Shown in pieces: positions 7,730-15,133 of a DNA stretch of 44,202 nt; within the stretch, counting starts at the first letter, position 1, and each line of letters begins with the position of its first letter. Both the position numbers and the translations under genes were made by a program. This stretch comes from Paenibacillus cookii. Lineage in GTDB: Bacteria; Bacillota; Bacilli; Paenibacillales; Paenibacillaceae. The stretch spans positions 1-44,202 of the forward strand of contig NZ_BORW01000039.1 in NCBI RefSeq assembly GCF_018333375.1. The letters are read 5' to 3'. The notes beneath the pieces were generated by a model that worked only from the letters and a program-made list of their open reading frames with translations, made no database searches and had not been told where the DNA came from.

Positions 7730-8983
7730 TTATTCCTTTTCACGCCATACATCCGCACCTAACATCCGGAGATTGGTGACCAAATGGTCGTATCCCCGGT
7801 CGATGAACTCGACGCCCGTCACTTCGGTGACCCCTTCTTCGACCGTCAGGCCGGCGATCACCAGCGCCGCTCCGGCGCGCAGGTCCGTCGCCTTGACTTT
7901 GGCCGCGTTCAGACGGCTTCGCTCGATAATGGCCGAACGGCCCTCCACCCGGATCTTCGCGCCCATCCGGACGAGTTCCGGCACATGTTTGAACCGGTTG
8001 CTGTAGACGAAATCGCTCAGTACGCTTACACCTTCGGCCTGCGTCAGCAAGCTGGTCATCGGCGATTGTAAATCTGTAGCAAATCCTGGATAAATCAGTG
8101 CTTTCACGTCGACATGGCCATAGCTGGGCTGACCGATGACGCGGATGCTTTCATCCAGTTCCTCGATCCCGACCCCCATTTCGATCAGCTTGGCCGTCAG
8201 CGCTTCAAGGTGTTTGGGAATGATGTTGTCGATCAGCACATCCCCGCGCGTGGCGGCAGCCGCGATCATGTACGTGCCTGCCTGAATCCGGTCCGGGATG
8301 ATGGAATGGCGGCAGCCGTGCAGTTCGGAGACGCCTTCGATGCGAATGGTTTCGGTTCCTGCGCCTTTGATAACGGCGCCCATGGAATTAAGAAGCGTTG
8401 CTACATCTATAATCTCAGGCTCTTTGGCCGCATTTTCGATAATTGTGGAGCCTTTGGCTTTGGCAGCCGCCAGCATAATGTTAATCGTCGCACCCACGCT
8501 GGATACGTCCAAATAAATTTTGGCGCCCTTCAATTCCTTTGCATGAAGGTGAATCGCCCCATGTTCATTGGTCACGGTTGCGCCCAATGCTTCAAATCCT
8601 TTGATATGCTGGTCGATCGGGCGGGGTTCGAAGTTGCATCCCCCGGGAAGACCGATGACCGCTTCTTTGAAACGGCCAAGCATGGCTCCCATCATGTAAT
8701 AAGAAGCTCTTAACTTTTTGACGGGGCCGTTTGGCATAGGAATCGACTTGATATCGGAAGGGTCGATGACCATTTGGCTTTCCTTCCAGGTTACTTTTGC
8801 GCCCAGCTCCTCCAAAATCTCGGCATATACCGCCACGTCGCTCAGAAGAGGCAGATTGTCGAGCACGACTTCGGACTCGGCCAAAATCGCGGCAGGAATC
8901 AGGGCAATGGCGCTGTTTTTGGCTCCGCTAATCGTCACGGCGCCATGAAGTGGGCGTCCACCACTTATCATCAATTTTTCCAT
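7730..8983 (-). CDS. murA: UDP-N-acetylglucosamine 1-carboxyvinyltransferase
   Basis: 417 residues from ATG 8983, the normal MurA length. It transfers enolpyruvate from PEP to UDP-GlcNAc, the first committed step of peptidoglycan synthesis in the cytosol. Seen are the N-terminal SGAKNSAIALIPAA substrate loop, the catalytic-loop cysteine Cys116 in LPGGCNFEPRPIDQH (target of fosfomycin), and the C-terminal GYDHLVTNLRMLGADVWRE. The frame extends 34 codons upstream, but those residues do not fit the family. A G-rich GGGGGGAACC lies ~12 nt before the ATG, a rather long spacing. Its place between fba and rho points to the second Bacillus paralogue (murAB/murZ), so another murA may exist. Confidence 0.95.
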   Translation of the reverse strand: MEKLMISGGRPLHGAVTISGAKNSAIALIPAAILAESEVVLDNLPLLSDVAVYAEILEELGAKVTWKESQMVIDPSDIKSIPMPNGPVKKLRASYYMMGAMLGRFKEAVIGLPGGCNFEPRPIDQHIKGFEALGATVTNEHGAIHLHAKELKGAKIYLDVSSVGATINIMLAAAKAKGSTIIENAAKEPEIIDVATLLNSMGAVIKGAGTETIRIEGVSELHGCRHSIIPDRIQAGTYMIAAAATRGDVLIDNIIPKHLEALTAKLIEMGVGIEELDESIRVIGQPSYGHVDVKALIYPGFATDLQSPMTSLLTQAEGVSVLSDFVYSNRFKHVPELVRMGAKIRVEGRSAIIERSRLNAAKVKATDLRAGAALVIAGLTVEEGVTEVTGVEFIDRGYDHLVTNLRMLGADVWREKE

Positions 8984-9053
8984 ACGTTTTAGGTTCCCCC
9001 CACTTACTTCGCAGCAGCAAAATCGTTTGGTGTTCATTTTGGTTGATGAAATG

Positions 9054-9080
9054 GAAAAACACCGGCTAAGCGGTGTGCTC
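9054..9080 (-). terminator. terminator after fba
   Basis: On the minus strand CACCG-CTTAGC-CGGTG followed by TTTTT. It lies about 115 bp after the fba stop, beyond the palindrome at 9102-9127. Confidence 0.7.
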
Positions 9081-9101
9081 TCCATTTCAACCTATTCAAT
9101 A

Positions 9102-9127
9102 GGACAGCCCCTGGCCAGGGGCTGTCC
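9102..9127. repeat. perfect 26-bp palindrome
   Basis: GGACAGCCCCTGG followed at once by its exact reverse complement, with no unpaired centre. It lies 68 bp after the fba stop and has no T run on either side. The arm GGACAGCC recurs in the 18-bp stem at 15069-15111. Confidence 0.9.
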
Positions 9128-9194
9128 ATCTTCATTTCAAACAACACGTAAGCTCTCTTGTGCGGCAAAGCACAGAAACAACGAAAAACGCAGG

Positions 9195-10049
9195 TTACGC
9201 TTTGTTGTTCGAGCCGAACTCGCGGATTTTACCGATGACGGTTGCTTTGATGGCGTCGCGTCCAGGCACGATGTACTTACGAGGATCGTATACGTCCGGT
9301 TTTGCGGCAAGCACTTCGCGAACGGCTTTCGTGAATTCGATTTGGTTTTCGGTGTTTACGTTGATTTTGGATGTGCCCAAAGAGATGGCTTTTTGGATGT
9401 CATGCGTAGGAATGCCGGTACCGCCATGAAGAACGAGCGGAATTTGCGTCGCATTTTTGATTTCTTCCATTTCTTTGAACCCGAGGTTCGGTTCGCCTTG
9501 GTAAGGGCCGTGTACGGAACCGAGCGCAGGCGCAAGGGTATCGATGCCTGTTTCTTTGACGATGCGGATGCAGTCTTCCAGCTTGGCATACATGATGCCG
9601 CCGATCACGTCGTCTTCTTGTCCGCCGACAGTGCCTACTTCGGCTTCAACGGAAACGCCTTTGGCATGCGCATATTCAACCACTTTTTTCGTCGTTTCGA
9701 TGTTGTGGTCGATCGGGCTGTGGGAATCGTCGATCATAACGGACGTAAATCCGGCGTCGATCGCTTCTTTACATTTTTCGAAACTGGAACCATGGTCCAG
9801 GTGGATCGCTACGGGAACCGTAATTTTCAGGTCATGGATAAGGCCTTCCACCATTTTCACTACCGTATAGAAACCGCTCATATGACGGGCTGCACCTTCG
9901 GATACGCCGAGAATCACAGGAGATTTTTCTTCTTCGGCAGCGAGAAGGATCGCCTGGGTCCATTCAAGGTTGTTGATGTTGAATTGACCTACCGCGTATT
10001 TCCCTGCAAGCGCCTTGTTTAACATGTCAGTCATCGATACCAATGGCAT
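9195..10049 (-). CDS. fba: class II fructose-1,6-bisphosphate aldolase
   Basis: 284 residues, standard for the class II (zinc) family. It splits fructose-1,6-bisphosphate to DHAP and glyceraldehyde-3-phosphate in glycolysis and reverses this in gluconeogenesis. Seen are the catalytic/metal motif HLDHGSS (Asp85, His86), the AEVGTVGGQEDD segment, the zinc-site histidines near LAPALGSVHGPYQG and VLHGGTGIP, and NVNTENQ for phosphate binding. ATG start with AGGAGG 9 nt upstream. In B. subtilis fbaA also sits next to spo0F. Confidence 0.97.
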   Translation of the reverse strand: MPLVSMTDMLNKALAGKYAVGQFNINNLEWTQAILLAAEEEKSPVILGVSEGAARHMSGFYTVVKMVEGLIHDLKITVPVAIHLDHGSSFEKCKEAIDAGFTSVMIDDSHSPIDHNIETTKKVVEYAHAKGVSVEAEVGTVGGQEDDVIGGIMYAKLEDCIRIVKETGIDTLAPALGSVHGPYQGEPNLGFKEMEEIKNATQIPLVLHGGTGIPTHDIQKAISLGTSKINVNTENQIEFTKAVREVLAAKPDVYDPRKYIVPGRDAIKATVIGKIREFGSNNKA

Positions 10050-10116
10050 GGTTTCAATCCTCCTAAAGTCATCGTTTTGTCTATGGGTTTAAAGCCGACT
10101 TCTCTTATTCGGGATT

Positions 10117-10145
10117 ATTATACCACATCATGTTCCAAATGCTAA
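10117..10145 (-). promoter_or_regulatory. sigma-A promoter of fba
   Basis: TTAGCA at 10140-10145 and a perfect TATAAT at 10117-10122, 17-bp spacer, about 70 bp upstream of the fba start. Confidence 0.75.
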
Positions 10146-10186
10146 ACAAGCATTTAAAAATAAGCTTTTCCCCTTGATAGGCGAAG

Positions 10187-10220
10187 GCAAAAAAAAGAAT
10201 TCTGCCTAAGCAGAATCCTC
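10187..10220 (-). terminator. terminator after spo0F
   Basis: Minus-strand hairpin GATTCTGC-TTAG-GCAGAAT followed by a run of eight T, directly after the spo0F stop. Confidence 0.9.
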
Positions 10221-10225
10221 TCCCG

Positions 10226-10609
10226 TCATCCGGATTGAACAGGGTTGTGTTTCAGCTGCATGTTCACCGCAACCCGCATTTCATCGATGTCAAACGGCTT
10301 TGTAAAATGCATCAAGGCTCCCAGCTCGGTCGCTTCCTTGATCATATCGAGCTCGCCGTAGGCGGTCATCATGATCACTTTGATGGCTGGGTTCATTTCC
10401 TTAATATGCTTCAAAATTTCGAGTCCGTCCATCCCCGGGATCTTCATATCGAGCAGGACCAAATCGGGCGCATCCTTTTCCACGATCTCTAACGCGATTT
10501 TACCGTTGGCCGCCTGATATGTCGTATAACCTTCGCTGCTGAACACTTCCATTAACAGGATGCGTATTCCGTTCTGGTCATCGACAATCAATACTTTCTT
10601 CTTATCCAC
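10226..10609 (-). CDS. spo0F: sporulation phosphorelay response regulator Spo0F
   Basis: 127 residues, a single receiver domain with no output domain. Spo0F takes phosphate from sporulation kinases and passes it to Spo0B, then Spo0A. The acidic pair Asp10/Asp11, the phosphorylated Asp54 (LVLLDMKIPGMDG), the Thr of IMMTAYGELDMI and the Lys of HFTKPFDIDE are all in the same positions as in B. subtilis Spo0F. The start is GTG behind GGGAGG. A sigma-H-type promoter lies ~100 bp upstream. The pyrG-spo0F-fba order is that of B. subtilis (ywjG aside). Confidence 0.96.
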   Translation of the reverse strand: MDKKKVLIVDDQNGIRILLMEVFSSEGYTTYQAANGKIALEIVEKDAPDLVLLDMKIPGMDGLEILKHIKEMNPAIKVIMMTAYGELDMIKEATELGALMHFTKPFDIDEMRVAVNMQLKHNPVQSG

Positions 10610-10700
10610 TTCAGCAAACCTCCCAACATCAGCCTAACCCTGCCTATCCTTGAATTTTAACATTTATTGGTTAATCGTTGCGAAATATATCCAGTTAAGG

Positions 10701-10729
10701 TTATTCGCTCTCTAGTTACGAATTCCTTC
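10701..10729 (-). promoter_or_regulatory. sigma-H-type promoter of spo0F
   Basis: Minus strand GAAGGAATT (10721-10729), an 11-bp spacer, and AGCGAATAA (10701-10709). This fits the published sigma-H consensus RNAGGAWWW-N11/12-RNNGAATWW at every defined position. spo0F is a sigma-H gene in B. subtilis. Confidence 0.8.
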
Positions 10730-10743
10730 CTCTACGCAAAAAT

Positions 10744-10778
10744 GAAAAAAGGACCTGTAACAAAAGGTCCCTTTTTTC
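10744..10778 (-). terminator. terminator after pyrG (two-way)
   Basis: GGACC-TGTAACAAAA-GGTCC with A/T runs on both sides, just after the pyrG stop and overlapping nothing of the spo0F promoter. Confidence 0.85.
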
Positions 10779-10787
10779 AAATACATA

Positions 10788-12392
10788 TTAGATTGTTTTA
10801 TGGTTAATCGACGCTTTGACGAATTCGCGGAAAAGCGGCTGCGGACGGTTTGGCCGGGACGTGAACTCCGGATGGAACTGTACGGCCAAAAACCATGGAT
10901 GTTCCGGAAGCTCCACGATTTCGACCAGGCGGCCGTCCGGGGAGGTACCGGAAATGCGCAGGCCTGCTTTTTCGATCGCCTCGCGGTATTGGTTGTTGAA
11001 CTCGTACCGGTGGCGGTGTCTTTCGTACACAAGCTCGTCATTGTAGCATTTCATCGCCAGCGAGCCTTCGGCCAGCTTGCACGGATACAAGCCAAGGCGC
11101 ATCGTGCCGCCCAGGTCCTCGATATCCTTTTGCTCAGGCAGCAGGTCGATGACCGGATACGGGGTGGCCGGATTGATCTCGGAGCTGTTCGCGTCATCCA
11201 TTCCGAGGATGGAACGGGCATATTCGATAACCGAAACCTGCATGCCGAGGCAGATGCCGAAGAACGGAATTTGCTTCTCGCGCGCATAACGGATGGCCGA
11301 AACCTTGCCTTCGATGCCGCGGTCGCCGAAACCGCCCGGCACGAGAATGCCGCCGATTCCGCCCAGCAGCTCGTCCACGTTCTGGTCGGTCACTTCCTCT
11401 GCGTTGACCCAGCGGATTTTCACGTCGGCGTTTGCCTCAAATCCGGCATGGGAGAGCGATTCGACCACGCTCAAATAAGCGTCGTGAAGAGCGACGTATT
11501 TGCCGACGATCGCGATTTCGACCGTTTTTTCCAGCTTGTTGATCCGGTCGACGAGGCTTTCCCATTCGGTCATGTCCGGTTTCGGCGTCGTCAGCTTCAA
11601 GTAGTTGACGACGATCTCGTCCAAACCTTCGTCGCGCAGATTCAATGGAACCTCGTACAGCGTGGACGCATCGCGGCATTCCACGACCGCGCTTTCGTCG
11701 ATGTCGCAGAAGAGGGCGATTTTGGCCTTCATGTCGGCGGACAATTCATGCTCGGTGCGGCAAACGATCACGTTCGGCTGGATCCCGATGCTGCGAAGCT
11801 CCTTCACGCTGTGCTGCGTCGGTTTCGTTTTCACTTCGCCCGCCGCTTTAATGTAAGGAATCAGCGTCACATGGATGTACATCACGTTCTCGCGGCCGAT
11901 TTCGCTTTTGATCTGACGGATGGCTTCCAGGAACGGCAAGCTTTCGATGTCGCCTACCGTACCGCCGATCTCCGTAATGACGACGTCCGAGCCGGCTTCG
12001 CGGCCCGCACGGAATACGCGCTCCTTGATTTCATTGGTGATATGCGGGATAACCTGAACGGTACCGCCCAAATATTCGCCGCGGCGTTCCTTGCTGATGA
12101 CGGACGAATATACCTTGCCTGTGGTGACGTTGCTGTTCTTGGACAGGTTGATGTCAATAAATCGCTCATAATGCCCCAAATCGAGGTCCGTTTCGGCTCC
12201 GTCGTCGGTAACGAACACTTCGCCATGCTGATAAGGACTCATGGTGCCCGGATCCACGTTCAAATAAGGATCGAATTTCTGGATCGTAACCTTTAATCCT
12301 CTGTTTTTCAGCAGTCTGCCCAGAGAAGCCGCCGTAATCCCTTTACCCAGGGACGACACTACCCCGCCCGTCACAAAAATATACTTTGTCAC
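10788..12392 (-). CDS. pyrG: CTP synthase
   Basis: 534 residues. It aminates UTP to CTP with glutamine and ATP. The N-terminal synthetase domain begins TKYIFVTGGVVSSLGKGI (P-loop) and the C-terminal class I glutamine amidotransferase domain carries the nucleophile in FFGICLGMQ and the His/Glu pair in AVQFHPEF. The start is GTG, with GGAGGG about 8 nt upstream. The leader has its own promoter with a GGGC start and an attenuator hairpin. rpoE lies upstream on the same strand, as in B. subtilis. Confidence 0.97.
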   Translation of the reverse strand: MTKYIFVTGGVVSSLGKGITAASLGRLLKNRGLKVTIQKFDPYLNVDPGTMSPYQHGEVFVTDDGAETDLDLGHYERFIDINLSKNSNVTTGKVYSSVISKERRGEYLGGTVQVIPHITNEIKERVFRAGREAGSDVVITEIGGTVGDIESLPFLEAIRQIKSEIGRENVMYIHVTLIPYIKAAGEVKTKPTQHSVKELRSIGIQPNVIVCRTEHELSADMKAKIALFCDIDESAVVECRDASTLYEVPLNLRDEGLDEIVVNYLKLTTPKPDMTEWESLVDRINKLEKTVEIAIVGKYVALHDAYLSVVESLSHAGFEANADVKIRWVNAEEVTDQNVDELLGGIGGILVPGGFGDRGIEGKVSAIRYAREKQIPFFGICLGMQVSVIEYARSILGMDDANSSEINPATPYPVIDLLPEQKDIEDLGGTMRLGLYPCKLAEGSLAMKCYNDELVYERHRHRYEFNNQYREAIEKAGLRISGTSPDGRLVEIVELPEHPWFLAVQFHPEFTSRPNRPQPLFREFVKASINHKTI

Positions 12393-12644
12393 TATAAAAA
12401 CCCTCCTATTAAAGTTCCAGTAAATTCAGGCGACATATGATGTTTAGCGTAACCCTTTTTCATGAATTCCACCCGAAAAACGGCCGCGCCGGTGATATTG
12501 CTTTACCGTCCGCTTGAACAACAATGCGCCATTTGAAATCAAATGGCACAATGAGGTAATCCGGCATCTATATAGAGTGAACTTTTAACGAGCGAGTCCA
12601 TTCTACAGAAGCAAAACAGCCTGAAATGCAGCCCGTTTTGCCCC

Positions 12645-12682
12645 AAAAAAACAAAAAAAGTGACACCCGTAGGACGGGGCAC
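12645..12682 (-). terminator. pyrG leader attenuator hairpin
   Basis: On the minus strand GTGCCCCGTCC-TACGGGTGTCAC forms a stem, then T7-G-T7. It starts about 43 nt after the GGGC transcription start and some 250 nt before the pyrG GTG. The 5' arm is C-rich (CCCCGTCC), so extra G residues added at the RNA 5' end could pair with it and block termination. It also has an AT run on the other side and may end plus-strand transcripts. Confidence 0.8.
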
Positions 12683-12720
12683 TTTTTATTATTTTACGCA
12701 TATTTAAATCTCAATCATAA

Positions 12721-12760
12721 GCCCATGCAATAGTTTACTCGTTGCCTTGTCCTCTGTCAA
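12721..12760 (-). promoter_or_regulatory. pyrG promoter with GGGC start
   Basis: Perfect TTGACA at 12755-12760, TAAACT at 12732-12737, 17-bp spacer, then 7 nt and GGGC at 12724-12721 at the expected start. In B. subtilis a GGGC start allows G reiteration when CTP is low and so turns on pyrG. The promoter lies within 25 bp after the rpoE stop. Confidence 0.85.
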
Positions 12761-12778
12761 GAGAGAATGGCAAACGGA

Positions 12779-13336
12779 TTAATATTTATCGTCATCGTCG
12801 GAATCGTCGGCCAAATCCTCGTCCTCTTCGTCCAGATCTTCTTCTTCGTCCAGATCTTCGTCCTCGATGATGTCCTCGTCTTCGATTTCGTCTTCGGAAT
12901 CGTCGTCGGAGTAAATATCGTCATGGTCCTCGTCGATGCGGTCGAAATCTTCTTCGGTGTCGTCCGGATTGAAGCTGTCGTCCTCATCGATGAATTCGTC
13001 GTCCTCATCCTCGTCGTCGTCATCGTTGATAATGCGCGGACGCTTCGAGCTCGAGATCGGATCCTCCGAGCGGTCGATCGGATACCAGCGTTTAAGTCCC
13101 CAAAGGTTGGTGCCGACGCACGCGAACCGGCCGTCGATATTGATTTCTGTATATAGCTGCGCAACGGTTTCTTTGATTTCTTCTTCCGTCAAGCCGCGAA
13201 GCTTGGCAACCTCTTTCATCAGGTCAAGGTAATAAAATGGCGTATTCGCCGCCTTCAACACCGCAAAGGCCAAATCCACCAATGGCATTTCCCTGATTTT
13301 TTCAGGGTCCATCTTTAATTGGAGTGAGTTACTCAC
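12779..13336 (-). CDS. rpoE: DNA-directed RNA polymerase subunit delta
   Basis: 185 residues from GTG 13336. The delta subunit of Gram-positive RNA polymerase speeds promoter turnover. The N-terminal HARE-HTH domain (about 10-90: REMPLVDLAFAVLKAANTPFYYLDLMKEVA ... GRFACVGTNLWGLKRWYP is its signature) is followed by a long, nearly pure Asp/Glu tail (about 107-185), expected to be disordered and RNA-mimicking. The frame opens 24 bp earlier, but AGAGGAAG lies 9 nt before the GTG. It is followed by the pyrG promoter. Confidence 0.95.
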   Translation of the reverse strand: MSNSLQLKMDPEKIREMPLVDLAFAVLKAANTPFYYLDLMKEVAKLRGLTEEEIKETVAQLYTEINIDGRFACVGTNLWGLKRWYPIDRSEDPISSSKRPRIINDDDDEDEDDEFIDEDDSFNPDDTEEDFDRIDEDHDDIYSDDDSEDEIEDEDIIEDEDLDEEEDLDEEDEDLADDSDDDDKY

Positions 13337-13504
13337 TAACGGACACTTCCTCTCACGCAATGTTCAACTTATACGGATTTATTGGCGTTGTTCACCCGTA
13401 TAACATCTGCTTTATAACAACATATCCATTATCAAAACTAAGTAAAACCTATTTATAAATAAATTGCAAGTTTTTATGCGGGAAACCCGGGGGCCTCTTT
13501 TCGG

Positions 13505-13690
13505 GAATGAAAAAGGCAGGGTTCCCCCTGCCCTTTGACTGTATCCGCCCGGACATGGCTTCCCCTGCCGGGAAATTTTGAAAGAGCCCTTGAAGTCTCT
13601 CCCATATATTTTATGTCCGCAGGTTGGTTTTGCCATTCGGGCGGGGCCTAATTCCACAAAAAAACGCATCAAGTAAATACTTACCTCAAA
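13505..13690 (-). ncRNA. candidate structured RNA upstream of rpoE
   Basis: This stretch between the divergent rpoE and protease genes has no convincing ORF but strong structure on the minus strand. CGGACAT (near 13617-13623 region) pairs with ATGTCCG (near 13550-13556) to close a junction containing two hairpins (GGGAGAG...CTCTTTC and TTTCCC-GGCA-GGGGAA). It is followed by a GGCAGG...CCTGCC hairpin with TTTTT, ending near 13507. It could be a small RNA or an rpoE leader with an attenuator. I could not match it to a known riboswitch class, and I did not find a clear promoter. Confidence 0.4.
13507..13533 (-). terminator. terminator of the candidate RNA
   Basis: Minus-strand GGCAGG-GGGAAC-CCTGCC then TTTTT. 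It lies ~170 bp upstream of the rpoE start, where no annotated gene needs a terminator. Confidence 0.65.
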
Positions 13691-13722
13691 AAAGAGCACG
13701 GCACCGAAAAAGCTGTGCTCAA
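13690..13722 (-). terminator. second minus-strand terminator-like hairpin
   Basis: GAGCAC...GTGCTC (15-nt loop) followed by TTTTTT on the minus strand. No minus-strand gene lies directly upstream; the S8 protease on the plus strand starts 137 bp away. It may end antisense transcription from the protease region. Confidence 0.55.
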
Positions 13723-13858
13723 CTCACCCCAAAAAGACATCGACCCATGAAAATTTATATCGAATCTTGTGCCGGAACAAGGGCAAGTTCCCACTCGCAG
13801 CAGCAGCCTCCCACATACAATGCAAAAGCAGGGTTCATTATGAGGGGGACTGCCCAAT

Positions 13859-15019
13859 ATGGACTACACCGGATTGATACAGATGCTGCTTGAAGACATG
13901 GAGAGTCCCGCACCGTCCGGAGCCAAACGGATCATCAGGTTCGTCGATCCCCGGCACTACGATCAATTTGAACAAACACTGCAGGAGTTAAAAGCCCTTC
14001 ACCCCGATTGGCCAGACCTGCCAACATCCCGCACGCTTAAATCGGTTATGGCACCCCTGTCCGGCAGCGGAAGACATCTGGATCCTTTCAAAAACGACAT
14101 TGTGATCGAGGAAGACAGCCTGGTCCAGGTGCATACGCTGGCAAGCAAAACCAGCCAAGGCCCCGGCATTCCTTATGGCGTCAAACAAATCCAGGCTCCA
14201 AAGGCCTGGTCAACCTCCACCGGGTACCGGATCAAAATCGGCGTGATCGACACCGGCGCGGATTACTACCATCCGGACCTTCGCGGGTCGCTCGCCAAAG
14301 GCATTAATCTGCTGAACAGGCATATGCTTCCGTTCGACGACAACGGGCACGGAACCCATATTGCCGGCACCATCGCGGCAGCCAACGGCACGGAAGGCAT
14401 GATCGGCGTCGCGCCCCGGGCTACCATATATCCGGTCAAAGCTTTTGATCATAACGGCTCGGCCTACGTGTCCGATATCATCCAGGGCATCGACTGGTGC
14501 ATCCGAAACCGCATGCATATCATCAATATGAGCTTCGGCATGAAAACGCGCAGCAAAGCATTGCTGGAGGTCGTTAATAAAGCCCACGCAGCCGGCATAT
14601 CGATCGTCGCTTCTTCCGGCAATGACGGAAAACGGCGCAATATCGACTATCCCGCCAAATATCCGCAAACCATCTCTGTCGGGGCAACCGACCGCCATCG
14701 GCGGATCGCCAGCTTCAGCAACAGAGGCGAGTTCATTGATATTTATGCCCCGGGAGATAAAATCATTTCTTCCTGGACGCAAGGCAAATACCATGAGATG
14801 AGCGGTACGTCGATGGCCACGTCCCATGTGAGCGGGGCAATCGCGCTTTTGCTTGCGCAAAATCCCGATCTTCAGCCGGATGAAATCAAAGAGCTGCTGC
14901 AGCTGACGGCCACCCCGTTAAAAACCCGAAAAGGGCAGCGCCGTCCTGCCGGAGGGGCAGAGGTCAACGCGCTGAAGCTGCTGCGGGAAGGCATGAAAAG
15001 AAAAAAACCCAAATCATAA
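13859..15019 (+). CDS. S8 family serine peptidase, no signal peptide
   Basis: 386 residues. Subtilisin fold with catalytic Asp131 (IGVIDTGADYYHPD), His164 (DNGHGTHIAGT), oxyanion Asn255 (SSGNDG) and Ser318 (SGTSMATSHVSGAIA). There is no signal peptide; a ~110-residue N-terminal part (KRIIRFVDPRHYDQFEQTLQEL) looks like an I9-type propeptide or an intracellular-protease extension. This suggests a cytosolic protease, as with B. subtilis IspA, but IspA has a much shorter N terminus. ATG with GAGGGGG 10 nt upstream. It stands alone, convergent with the PepSY-like gene and separated from it by a strong two-way hairpin. Confidence 0.9.
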   Translation: MDYTGLIQMLLEDMESPAPSGAKRIIRFVDPRHYDQFEQTLQELKALHPDWPDLPTSRTLKSVMAPLSGSGRHLDPFKNDIVIEEDSLVQVHTLASKTSQGPGIPYGVKQIQAPKAWSTSTGYRIKIGVIDTGADYYHPDLRGSLAKGINLLNRHMLPFDDNGHGTHIAGTIAAANGTEGMIGVAPRATIYPVKAFDHNGSAYVSDIIQGIDWCIRNRMHIINMSFGMKTRSKALLEVVNKAHAAGISIVASSGNDGKRRNIDYPAKYPQTISVGATDRHRRIASFSNRGEFIDIYAPGDKIISSWTQGKYHEMSGTSMATSHVSGAIALLLAQNPDLQPDEIKELLQLTATPLKTRKGQRRPAGGAEVNALKLLREGMKRKKPKS

Positions 15020-15068
15020 AACGAAAAAACGAAAATAAACGCGCAGCCATTTTTATTGATGCGAAAAG

Positions 15069-15111
15069 AAGGCTGTCCTTGGGCCCATTAACCGGGCCCA
15101 AGGACAGCCTT
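15069..15111. terminator. 18-bp stem hairpin between convergent genes
   Basis: AAGGCTGTCCTTGGGCCC (15069-15086) and its perfect complement at 15094-15111 flank a 7-nt loop. It lies 50 bp after the protease stop and 23 bp from the stop of the opposing gene, so it probably ends both transcripts, although the flanking T runs are weak. Confidence 0.75.
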
Positions 15112-15133
15112 CCTACATTTGATTCCGCCCAGA

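Noticed and set aside
13412..13699. 95-codon minus-strand frame upstream of rpoE
   Set aside because: It crosses a clear hairpin-T5 terminator and the candidate RNA fold, has no good ribosome binding site and no recognisable sequence.
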